17,500 nucleotides of DNA from Chromera velia (Eukaryota > Sar > Chromeraceae): assembly GCA_018398765.1 (NCBI GenBank), contig JAHBMJ010002112.1, forward strand, positions 1 to 17,500, given 5' to 3'. Of the stretch, positions 1 through 8,524 are shown piece by piece. A program made the position numbers and the translations under genes. Under the pieces are notes generated by a model. That model was given only the letters and a program-made list of their open reading frames with translations. It was not told the origin of the DNA and did no database searches. Numbering within the stretch: position 1 is the stretch's first letter; the number at the start of each line of letters is the position of its first letter.

Positions 1-39
<39 letters not shown>

Positions 40-40
40 C

Positions 41-71
<31 letters not shown>

Positions 72-126
72 TGAGTGTGTGTGTGTGTGTGCTTGTGTGT
101 GTGTGTGTGTGAGTGTGTGTGTGCAG
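1..126. repeat. (GT)n microsatellite ending at a splice acceptor
   Basis: Almost pure GT dinucleotide repeat with a short GA interruption near 60-72. It ends in GTGTGCAG, where coding sequence of the hydrolase begins. The acceptor therefore has a GT tract in place of a normal pyrimidine tract. The left edge of the repeat is outside the window. Confidence 0.95.
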
Positions 127-841
127 ATATGCAGAAGGGGACGATTTGATGGGGGAGCCCGAGATCCAGGCCAGAGATCTCGCGAGTCTTCTCGAGTACC
201 TTCGTCTGATCGGTAGCGGGCAGCCTGGTAACAGGCGTGTGGTTCTGATGGGCAACAGTTCGGGTGCCCGCCTCTCCCTAATCTTCTCCACCCTTTTTCC
301 AGAAAAGGTGCACAGAATGGTTTTGATGAACATGACCAGCGGAAAGCTCGCGGCAGCATTTTTGTCACGAAATTACTATCAGATGTACGCAGACGCAGCG
401 AAGGAGGGGGGGATGGAGAAGCTTGTTGAAATGCCCTATTATGAATTCTTGATTGGAAATGGAAAAGAGCCAGGGGCGTCCGGTTCCCCAGAGGCCAAGA
501 AGGCCTACCTCCTCAGTCTGTCTTCCGAGCACTTCATCTCCACAATGGAGGCCTGGGCTCAGTGGATGCTCCGATCAGAAACCTGGCCTGCCATCGGAGT
601 GCCCGCAGATGTCGTCCGTGAAGTGCAGACGCCTGCACTTGTGGTGCACACGTATGTGCCTGAGGAAGGCATTCACACGTTGGAGGGGGCAGAACGTCTA
701 GCTTCGATGCTTCCGCATGGAGAGCTTCTCTCTTCGACCACGGAGAAACTCGAGGAGTGGATCCCCAAAGTTACTGAATTCGTTCTCTCTGCCAGAGCTG
801 AAGCAGAAGCCGCCGGGGGCGACGATCTCAGAGAGACGTGA
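127..841 (+). CDS. Alpha/beta-hydrolase fold protein, 3' part of gene (partial)
   Basis: Last visible exon of a gene whose start lies left of the window. Coding sequence enters after an AG at 125-126 (or 133-134) and stays open to a TGA at 839-841, giving about 238 residues. The segment reading VVLMGNSSGA (about 241-270) has the Gly-X-Ser-X-Gly nucleophile elbow between a strand and a helix; the predicted nucleophile serine is at 257-259. Near the end, LVVHTYVPEEGIHTLEGAERLA followed by MLPHGEL matches the strand 7 / helix layout that carries the acid residue in this fold. The acid position seems to be Glu, and the usual late GxGH histidine is not seen: the stretch reads STTEKLEEWIPKVTEFV. 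It may be an unusual esterase/lipase-type hydrolase, a non-catalytic member, or a protein completed by another exon. The TGA overlaps a good donor (GTGAGT, 838-843), so the end is not certain. Substrate unknown. Confidence is high for the fold and low for the function. Confidence 0.75.
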
Positions 842-1670
842 GTAATTCTGCAGAGTGAAAAGTCTGTCAGAGAGTCTAGCTGCTGCTGCCGTCTGCTCAG
901 ACTCTGCTGATTCGCTGCTGCTGTCGGAAAGAAAATAGAATTGAAAGAAACTTGACTTGAATCTATTTTAAAGAATCGAAGTTTGGAATCTATTAACAGG
1001 CTGAATCCCAAAAATCTTATCCCGTTGAAACTCTCCGTTGATCATCATAATACCGACAGCCATGCACTTCATAATTTTTTTGGTTAATTGATCAAACTTT
1101 TTTGGTTTTGTCCGAAATTTATTGGTTATTTATTATTATTTTTATATTTAATTTAATTTAATTTCATTTAGAAGATTAAAAAATATCATCATAGCTGACA
1201 TATTAGCTGTAGTGGAGTAGTCTCTTTAGAGAGACTAAATTCTTAGGTTAGCCTCTTCTGCCTACATTAGCCTACGTGTCAATGAATCCTAACATGCAAT
1301 GATAATTGAGGGTTTTGTTATGCATGCATGTTGCATTATGTTAAAACTAGCTGTTCTTCACGCGCCAATTAATTCATATATATCAATCCAATAATTTCGA
1401 TTTAATTGATTCAATTTGATTGATCAAATTTGTCGAACAAAATTAATTAGGACCTCTTACTAGGTCATATCATATAGAGATCGTTTGCAATAAAAGGAAG
1501 ATCGGAAATAATCAGAAACGAATAGAAACGATTAGAAACGGTGATTAGGCTTAGGCCCCTAGGCAGGCCTAGCATTTGCATCTAACAAAAACAACTACTA
1601 AATAAAATATAGTGTTAAAAAAAAAAATTAGAAACGATCTGTATTATAGACTGTATGTATAGTATGTGGA
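842..1670. other. AT-rich intergenic DNA
   Basis: No credible coding sequence. It holds runs of TTA and ATTTA (about 1120-1175), two ATGCATGC-like motifs (about 1320-1330) and scattered AGAAACGA repeats at about 1515-1640. The first part is presumably the 3' UTR of the hydrolase gene. Composition is strikingly more AT-rich than the exons. Confidence 0.6.
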
Positions 1671-1800
1671 TTCGAGCAGCGGCTAGCAGCGGCGCCGTGG
1701 CGCGGCCGGGGCATCTACCGGCCCGCCCTATAGCGCGGGCTAGGGCGCGCGGGGGGCGCAAGGGCCACGCTTGCAAGTTCAACGCCATCGTTGAACTTAC
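1671..1800. other. GC-rich block with nested inverted repeats
   Basis: An abrupt GC-rich island of about 100 bp (1671-1770) inside AT-rich DNA. It contains GCCCGC...GCGGGC and CGGCCGG...CCGGCC inverted repeats. It is followed by a perfect hairpin with a 10-bp stem (AAGTTCAACG at 1775-1784, CGTTGAACTT at 1789-1798) and a 4-base loop. Further CGTTGAA repeats follow to about 1820. It could be a structured RNA, a remnant of a mobile element, or a regulatory block. I do not recognise a family. Confidence 0.5.
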
Positions 1801-1848
1801 GGTTGAAGCATCGTTGAAGCTCACTTTTAATTTATGACTTAAATTCTC

Positions 1849-1909
1849 GATCATTTCTCGATCAGTGTCTCTCAATTGTATCAATACCCGATCGATCATG
1901 ATCGATCGG
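1849..1909. promoter_or_regulatory. CGATC-motif cluster with a 22-bp perfect palindrome
   Basis: Two TCTCGATCA direct repeats (from about 1848) are followed by a perfect palindrome at 1888-1909, centred on ATCATGAT and flanked on both sides by CGATCG. The cluster lies about 300 bp upstream of the ATG at 2209, where a promoter or 5' UTR would be expected. A dimeric factor-binding site is an inference; the palindrome itself is directly visible. Confidence 0.45.
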
Positions 1910-2208
1910 CTGTGACGAGCTGCTGCATTCCATTGCTGTCAAGATTAAACATCACCTTTCCGGTCGGTTCCTTCAACAGTTTCTTCCTCGAACTTCACAT
2001 TAAATCCTGCGTAGGAGAGGGTGGATTCAGTTTGGTCATTTCCAGAACAACTTTGTTTCGTTCGCTGCCTGACGTGACTTGTGGATCGAAAGCCGACCGA
2101 AGGGCAGGGCAGACTCCCACTGAAGTACGTGACGCCACTTTTCTAAAGCTCCTTCCTGGAACTACTGGTGGAAGGAGAACAGTGCACAAGACAAGAGAGG
2201 ACACCAAA

Positions 2209-3368
2209 ATGCTGAAGATCCCGCAAATCCCCAAAGAGACCTTTCAGGAAGAAGCAGATGAGCTTCTTGCCGCATGGGAAGAGAATTTTCAAACCGTCGC
2301 ACATCAACATGGGATTGTGGAGGCATCCATCATCCGTGGGTTTTTTGGCTTTATCAACCTGCAATGAATGGAACAGACCAACTGTGAATTCCATTCCAAT
2401 ACTGGTGCCATATCCGTCTCCGGAGGTGTGATGCCTTTTCTGCACGCTGCCCTCGTCTGACGCTCCTCATCCGCTCCTCGCACCAAATTCTCTGAAGTTT
2501 TTTTTCCAAATGTCCTGATTTGATTCTGGATTGTGTATCCCGTCTTTCCTCTGAATCTCCTCGAATCCCCGTGTCTGCCTCCCGCCTTTTTACGTCTCGG
2601 CTCTGTGCGACTTTTGACGTATATCTAAGCAGAATGCACATTCTAGGCAGGGATGGTCAAAAAGCAAATTCCATGCAGCAATAAATATAATTTGAAGCTT
2701 TTTGCATACTCTCTCCGTGCCCTCTTGAACACCACAGAGACACAGGGGGCGATTGCAAAGGTTGAAGAGTCTCAAGAGAGCAGGGGAAAGGCTTCCGAGA
2801 GTCAGCGCGAGATAGTGCGACTGGAAGAAAGCGAACGGTCCAAGAAGGCGAAGTTGGCGTTCCATGCGAAGGAGATTGAGGAGCTCAGGGCCCTCACGGA
2901 AAAGTTCCACAACCAGGCAACGACCTACGCGGAGAAGAGAGAGACGATGATTCAGGAATTCAAGACATGGACCCAAATCAGCAAGTAAGCAAACACAAGC
3001 ACAAGAAAAGAAATGAGGAAGAAAAACGGAGAAGAACAGATCAGAAAATAAGAGGAAGAAACAGAGAGAAAAGCAAAAACGAAAAATCGACCGGGCACGT
3101 GAGAGACAAGGAATGCGCACGGAGGTGATTCTTGGGACCAGGCAGTGATGGAGTCGAGACGTATGTTTATTTGTCGATTTGGTTTTTTTTTTTTCTGCCT
3201 GCTTCTCGTAGGCGAATTGCCTGTTTGTCCGTGCGCGTGCTCGTATTTGTGTGTGTGCATGACGGCGTGTGCATGCGTGCATCCGTGTCTGTGTGTTTGC
3301 ATCAATGTGTCTGTATCTGCGTGTCTGAATACATGTGCATGCGTGTACATGTGTGCGTGCGTGCGTGC

Positions 3369-3409
<41 letters not shown>

Positions 3410-5482
3410 GAAAGAAGCAAGAAAAGCACACAACATGTTCCTTGTCTGCCTCTCCAAAGAGGAACGTGGCTGTGTTCCGGTGATTCCGATTTCCTTTCTG
3501 TTCTTCAGTCCTTTCGCGCGCCTTCTTTTCTTCCTCTCTGTTTCTTTTTTTTCCTGTTCCCTACTCCACTTTTCATCCCTCCACTGTTTCATTCTTTCCC
3601 ACCTGCCTCCTCCTGCTTGTCAAACACTTGTGCGTGCAGCTGGAGAATGGAGCTGCTCCAGTGGAGTCTGTGCGTCCATTGGCAGTCTGATGGTGAAAAA
3701 GACAGCAGCAGCGGCAGTGGAAGCAAAAACCAAAGTGGAAGTGAGTCGATCAGATCAGCCTTTCCTTTCCTTTCCTTTCCTTTCCTTTCCTGCCCTTTTC
3801 TTTCTGTGCATCGGTCCTCCGTGTCCACAGTCACCCTTTCTTTCTGTGTTGCTCCTTGTCTCTTGACTCGTGGATTCTTTATCCGCCCTTTGTTTTCCCT
3901 TTTTCACCTCTCTTTGCGCCGCCTCCCCCCCTCCCCTACCTGTCCGTCTCATATGTGTGCGTGTTTGGGTATCCATATCAGCGCCTCTGAGGAACAGTGA
4001 GGTGAAAGAAAGCTGGGCCAGCCTTGTTTTACAGAATGCTAACAAAAAAGGAAGGCGGGGAAATAGACTTCGGAATCTGAAGTACGCATTTTCTCATTAG
4101 AGCCTTGTGCTCCTGTGTTCCGTCTGTCTGAAGAAAAGAAAGGCGTTCCGTCTGTCTGAAGAAAAAGAAAAGCGTCCCGTCTGTCTGAAGAAAAGAAAGG
4201 CGTTCCGTCTGTCTGAAGAAAAGAAAAGCGTCCCGTCAGTCTGAAGAAAAGAAAAGCGTCCCGTCTGTCTGAAGAAAAGAAAAGCGTCCCGTCTGTCTGA
4301 AGAAAAGAAAGGCGTTCCGTCTGCCTGAAGCGTTCCGTCTGTCTGAAGAAAAGAAAAGCGTCCCGTCTGTTTGAACAAAAGAAAGGCGTTCCGTCTGTCT
4401 GAAGAAAAGAAAAGCGTCCCGTCTGTCTGAAGAAAAGAAAAGCGTCCCGTCTGTTTGAAGAAAAGAAAGGCGTCCCGTCTGTCTGAAGAAAAGAAAGGCG
4501 TCCCGTCTGTCTGAAGAAAAGAAAAGCGTCCCGTCTGTCTGAAGAAAAGAAAAGCGTTCCGTCTGTTTGAAGAAAAAGAAAAGCAGACGGACAACACAGG
4601 CCGACTGCCTTTCTGTTGCTTTTGAAACGTAAGACAGAGAGAAGAAAAGGAAAAAGAAGAGTCATTCAGTCTGCCTGTCCGTCTGTCCGTCTGTCTGTTT
4701 GTCCGAAAGTAAGGAAGCGATTCGGAAAAATGGAAGTGAAGAAAAGACGATACAGTCTGTCTGTAAGTAAAGTAAAGAAAAGACGATATAGTCTGTCTGT
4801 AAAGTAAAGAAAAGACGATACAGTCTGTCTGAAGAAAGAAAAAACCAGAAGAGAATGAAGACAGAGAAAAGTGGAAAGAAAAGACGATATAGTCTGTAGA
4901 AAGGGAATAGAAGAAAAGAAAAAAGAGGATGGGGGAGAGACTGCATGGTATTGCGGGTCCGTCTGTTCTCCGTCGCACAATCTGTCTGCATGCCTGTCCG
5001 TATTATGTTTGTCTCTTTTTCCGGCTGCGTCAGTGAAAAAGGGAGGCAAAAAAAAAAACCGGGGGTGAAGCAGACGAACAACAGGGTTTTGTCTGTTTTT
5101 AAATCGATGAAGCAAGAGTAGGAAATTAAAGATCGGTCAGATAGTTCGTCAGTCAGTATGTCTGCCTGTCTGGCTGCCTGCCTGGACATGTCCAAACATC
5201 CTGAAGGGGCGTGCTTCCTGCCCTTCTTAGGTCTTTCTTTCTGTCTGTCTTTCGGGCCTCCTGCCCACTTTGTTTGATTGTTTGCTCTGTTTCTTTGTCT
5301 TTGTTCTTTCTTTCTTTTTGTCTGTTGTGTTCATGAAGAAAAGGAGGGAGAAGAAGACACATATAGTCTCTCTGTCTGTCTCTCTCTCTGTCTGTCTGTC
5401 TGTCTATTGTGTTCATGAAGAAAAGAAGGGAGAAGAAGAAACATACAGTCTGTCTGTCTGCCTTTCTTTCTTTCTTTCTGTC

Positions 5483-5513
<31 letters not shown>

Positions 5514-5804
5514 TGTGTCCTTTTTTTCTTGCTCCTCCGTGTATGTGTAGGTGAACAAGAAAGAAAGCGAGGAGAGGTGAAAAAGAAGTATGGGATTATC
5601 TGTCTGCCTGTATGCTTGCATCTGTATCTGTGTTTGTGTGTATGCATTCATGCAGTGATTCTGCCCAAAGGAAAGAAGCCACAGCCCTTCAGCTTGGACG
5701 GTGACCGGGCTCCCCTTGAAAAGGCAGACTACCTCTGGGCAAAGACGGCCGACGCGCACATCCCCCCAGAGTACAGATCTCTCACGCAGGTCGAGGGCAT
5801 CTAA
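2209..5804 (+). CDS. Unrecognised coiled-coil protein, four exons
   Basis: Proposed exons are 2209-2335, 2738-2984, 3640-3740 and 5656-5804 (TAA at 5802-5804), 624 nt in total, coding 207 residues. Donors are GTGGGT (2336), GTAAGC (2985) and GTGAGT (3741); acceptors are CCACAG, GTGCAG and ATGCAG. The phases agree at all three junctions (1, 2, 1), which supports the model. The start is the ATG in ACCAAAATG, with A at -3. Residues 1-42 are acidic and helical. Residues about 43-125 form a charged, heptad-like helix (for example AKEIEELRALTEKFHNQ) typical of a coiled coil. Residues about 126-158 are Ser/Gly-rich, and the C-terminus is a basic-then-acidic tail (KGKKPQPFSLDGDR...). No membrane segment or catalytic motif is seen. 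Exon 3 is the least certain: an alternative acceptor at about 3679 would give a different frame that does not join exon 4. The family is not recognised; a structural or tethering role is only inferred from the coiled coil. Confidence 0.6.
3351..3408. repeat. (GT)n / (GTGC)n microsatellite in intron 2
   Basis: GTGC repeats pass into about 33 bases of pure GT. It sits in the second intron of the coiled-coil gene, about 230 bp before the next acceptor. The surrounding 3230-3350 is degenerate GTGT/GCAT sequence of the same kind. Confidence 0.9.
3759..3790. repeat. (CCTTT)n microsatellite
   Basis: Six consecutive CCTTT-type units begin 18 bases downstream of the donor at 3741, at the start of intron 3. 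Confidence 0.9.
4116..4583. repeat. 28-bp minisatellite, 17 copies
   Basis: Seventeen head-to-tail copies of a unit with CGTYCCGTCTGTCTG in the first half and AAGAAAAGAAARG in the second. Fourteen copies are 28 bp, two are 29 bp (one extra A) and copy 8 is cut to 18 bp; these lengths add up exactly to the 468-bp array. Two positions alternate between copies: CGTTCC or CGTCCC, and a final AAAG or AAGG. Because 28 is not a multiple of 3 and the unit lacks minus-strand stops, long minus-strand reading frames arise by chance. The array lies inside intron 3 of the coiled-coil gene. Confidence 0.95.
4738..4900. repeat. Second tandem family, about 4 copies, related to the 28-bp unit
   Basis: Four copies of a unit built on AAGAAAAGACGATAYAGTCTG, most followed by TCTG and AAAGT spacers; the last copy is degenerate. 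It shares the AAGAAAAG and GTCTGTCTG modules with the 28-bp minisatellite upstream, in a different order. The intervening 4660-4705 is CTGTCCGTCTG simple repeat. Confidence 0.8.
5321..5460. repeat. 82-bp tandem duplication
   Basis: A module containing TTGTGTTCATGAAGAAAAG, then GGGAGAAGAAG, then CATAYAGTCT plus CTGT repeat occurs twice, offset by 82 bp (5321 and 5403). The GAAGAAAAG and AYAGTCTGTCTG parts again match the two tandem families upstream, so the whole intron looks built from the same modules. Confidence 0.8.
5461..5520. repeat. (CTTT)n microsatellite
   Basis: About 55 bases of CTTT repeat with a single GTCC interruption, located about 140 bp before the last acceptor of the coiled-coil gene (5654-5655). 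Confidence 0.9.
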
Positions 5805-6676
5805 TTCAAGCCTGCCTGCCTGGCTGCCTGATCTGCAGAGATGAACGGGCGGTGCACGGATCAATGCCGCTACTTGATGAGCTGAAAGTAGAGCTGAAAA
5901 CTTGGTGGTCCTTTTTGGACGTGAGAGCTTTGCATGTTCGCTGCCTGCCTGACTGACAGCCATGGTTGAGCACTAGGTTGAACATAGATATGGTAAGTGT
6001 TGCGCAACTGTTGTTAAGTGTTGTTGAGGTTTAAAAAGTGAAAAAGAAAAAAAAAATCGCTTGTGCATTAATTAGTGCTCATCAATGGAGTCATCATGCG
6101 CTTTTTTTTTGTCGACGCGTATAGTGACATATGATAATGTAACATTAATCATTTTTTTTGTGTGGGATAGCCAGCCTACTACTAAGCCTAGCAGCCATTG
6201 CATGGCAGCCACTAGGCCAGCCAGTATCAGTAACTTCAGACAGTAAGTATGTGTAAGCCTAGCTGACTAGCTAGCTGAGCTGTAGGCTGAGCCAGGTCTG
6301 AGTTTAGATATATTTTGATGTCGATCAAAACCGCCGAACGGTGCAATTTAAATTTGTTGTTTAATTCGATATCCACTAATGCCCAGTATTCAAATATTGC
6401 ATTGCGCAGAGGAATTGAAAACATAAATCATATCCCTACAACTCTAGTTACAATTGTGGATCAAATAGATATTTGAATTTTGATACAGCCAACTTGCCAT
6501 CACTGATTTCTCAGGTCAAACATTAGCGTGATTTTGACATATTTTCTCATTAGATTTTTCTCAGAGTGTTTAATAGGTTAATATTAAAGCCTAGTCACAA
6601 ATTAACAAACGGTGCATATCATACTACTACATGATTGGTAATGATTGGCTAAAAAGCTTTTCCCTCCTCTCATTGC
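5805..6676. other. AT-rich intergenic region, no gene seen
   Basis: After the TAA at 5802-5804 the sequence carries CTGCCTGC repeats (5808-5830, 5940-5955) and then becomes AT-rich. A patch of AGCCTAGC / CTAGCTAG short repeats lies at about 6170-6295. No open frame with coding character was found. Confidence 0.6.
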
Positions 6677-7042
6677 ATGTTTGTGTTTCTTCTTTGTAAC
6701 AAATCCGCCTCTGGTCTCTACTCCTTTTCCGCCTTCCCTCGATCTGCTGTCACAGTAACTAACGGCTCTCTGTTCGGTTTCTTACGTTTGCTCTCATTTA
6801 ACCCACAAGGTGAAAGCAATGCTCTGTCTGTTAAATGTAGCGACTACAAACTCTGTGTACATGATTCTTGTATTCGGTATGTTGATGACTTTATGGATAG
6901 ACTTTCTTTATGTGCCAAGTGGCTGGATGAAAGAGAATTCCTGCACTGCCTGGCTAAGCTGGAATCCATTAATTCAAATGATTGTAACTGTCCACTCCCC
7001 GGTGTAAGTACATCTGAACTCTTCATCCGTAATATCATTTGA
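6677..7042 (+). CDS. Unrecognised ORF or first exon, AT-rich (uncertain)
   Basis: An open frame of 121 residues from an ATG at 6677. The translation is not low-complexity: it has mixed hydrophobic and charged stretches and several cysteines (for example DYKLCVHDSCIRYVDDFMDRL). A good donor, GTAAGT, occurs in phase 0 at 7004, and a good acceptor (pyrimidine tract, then CACAG at 6751-6755) occurs near the start. The coding part could thus be 6677-7003, or an internal exon 6756-7003. Third positions are AT-rich, unlike the other genes here, which fits a mobile-element origin or a young gene. If spliced to 8979, it would give about 135 residues. A chance ORF is possible. Function unknown. Confidence 0.3.
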   Translation: MFVFLLCNKSASGLYSFSAFPRSAVTVTNGSLFGFLRLLSFNPQGESNALSVKCSDYKLCVHDSCIRYVDDFMDRLSLCAKWLDEREFLHCLAKLESINSNDCNCPLPGVSTSELFIRNII

Positions 7043-7208
7043 TCGCTTCTACACTCATATCCGGCTTGTCTCTTTGATGCCTGTCTCTCAATTCTAGAAA
7101 GTGATTAACTGATCAACTCCACCGGCGACTTAACAAACAACAACCATGCATGTATATACGGTACTAACCACCCGGGAGCTTAGCGCTCCAACTAGGGTTA
7201 GACATCCT

Positions 7209-7239
<31 letters not shown>
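7209..7239. repeat. (CTAA)n microsatellite
   Basis: Nearly eight perfect CTAA units in AT-rich DNA about 70 bp left of the mobile element. Confidence 0.95.
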
Positions 7240-7311
7240 GAGCCTAACTGTATAGTGGCCCTATATTAGTGGGCCATAATCTTTGGCCATTGATAGCCCA
7301 TTAATTAGCTC

Positions 7312-7759
7312 TGCTATGCAGTACTTATGCATCACAAAAGAAATCAAAGAATCCTAAATGTGTCCAAGCAAAACATACATGACACCACGGCTTGCTTTTG
7401 TAGTTTTAAGGTTAACATGCAAGACCATAGACCAAACAACCCGAGTTTAAATCGTACAAGATCCTGTTTTAGAGCCTTAGCATCCATCTGAAGCAGCGCA
7501 GTGAACCACATACACAAAAACCGATTACCACAAGAATTACCGAATAATCACCGCATGTGAAAGACTTCCAAAAGACTTTCTAGAAGACTGCAATCAAATC
7601 AAAACGATCGTCGAATCACAAGAAATCTTCAGGCTTCTGAGATTGATCAAGTCTGTCACTGGAGATCAACCTAAACCACCTCAGTGACATCAACCTCTGA
7701 AGAGCCTTGAACCTCTGCAAGCACTCATCGACGCCTACCCCACCAAGTAGGCCTTAACA
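7312..7759 (+). repeat. Left terminal repeat of the TRIM-like element
   Basis: Complete 448-bp copy. Its A-box region (TAGTTTTAAGG) and B-box region (AGTTTAAATCG) are degraded compared with the right copy, mostly by transitions. About 90 percent identical to the right repeat by hand alignment. Confidence 0.85.
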
Positions 7760-7901
7760 CAATGTTATGCATTCATATCGAACGTGGAATCTCAATATTA
7801 GAAAGGGGCGAATGCTATGCGCTACTTATACATCACAAAAAAAATCAAAGAATCCTAAATGTGTCCAAATAAAACATACATGACACTACTGCTTGCTTTT
7901 G

Positions 7902-7955
7902 TAGCTTAGAGGTTAACATGCAAGACCATAGACCGAAGGACCCGAGTTCAAATCC
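7902..7955 (+). promoter_or_regulatory. tRNA-type pol III A box and B box
   Basis: TAGCTTAGAGG at 7902-7912 fits the A-box consensus TRGYNNARNNG. AGTTCAAATCC at 7945-7955 fits the B-box core GTTCRANNC, with 32 bases between the two, as in tRNA genes. The sequence between does not fold into a clean cloverleaf and the T stem is not paired, so this is tRNA-derived or tRNA-like and not a functional tRNA gene. Transcription would run rightward inside the terminal repeat. Confidence 0.55.
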
Positions 7956-8068
7956 TACAAGATCCTGTTTTGGAGCCTTAACGTCCATCTGAATCAGCGC
8001 AGCAAACCACGTGCACAAAAACCGATTACCACAAGAATTACCGAATAATCGCCGCGTGTGAAAGACTT

Positions 8069-8524
8069 CGCATTCCGGGGGTGAGTGGGGTACTTTTTAC
8101 CCCCCCAAAGCGGCACATTTTCGTAAAAAACTCGTTCTCATAATTGGTAAGGAGTTAGAAGTTGAAACTTTGTGTAAGAAGACGTTGAAATAATAGAAAA
8201 AGAACTATAGAACAGACTTTTTATATCATTTCTAAAAATATGGGCTGCCATACAAATTTTGTGAGTTTTGAGCCAGTTTTTAACGGTTTTTAACAATAAG
8301 AAAAACGGTATAAAACTCACAAAATTTGTATGATAGCCTATGTTTCTAGAAATGATATAAAAAAATCTGTTTCATAGTTCTTTTTCTATCATTACAACGT
8401 CTTTTTACACAAAATTTCAGCTTCTAACTCCTTACCAATTATGAGAACGAGTTTTTTGCGGAAAAATGCCGGTCTCCTATGCAGAAGGGGGGGTAAAAAG
8501 CACCCCACTCGCCCCCGGCATGCG
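8069..8524. mobile_element. 456-bp foldback MITE with about 200-bp inverted arms
   Basis: The arms at 8069-8269 and 8311-8524 are imperfect inverted repeats of each other over almost their full length, leaving a 41-base centre (8270-8310). The ends are CGCATTCCGGGGG on the left and CCCCCGGCATGCG on the right. Comparison with the uninterrupted left terminal repeat gives the empty site directly: GACTTCC became GACTT-element-TTCC, so the target duplication is TT. There is no coding capacity. The right arm has an extra stretch (about 8470-8486) absent from the left. It is non-autonomous; the transposase family cannot be named from the ends alone. Confidence 0.85.

Noticed and set aside
2590-3429. 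Minus-strand frames rich in HTHT and plus-strand CVCV frames
   Set aside because: Produced by the GT microsatellite; they overlap the well-supported exon 2 helix on the other strand.
4039-4978. Minus-strand frames with FLQTDGTPFF-type repeats
   Set aside because: They come from the 28-bp minisatellite, whose unit length is not a multiple of 3; all three frames are open and the array lies in an intron of the plus-strand gene.
7891-7965. A genuine tRNA gene
   Set aside because: The A and B boxes fit, but the T stem does not pair, the D loop would be too long and there is no matching acceptor stem.
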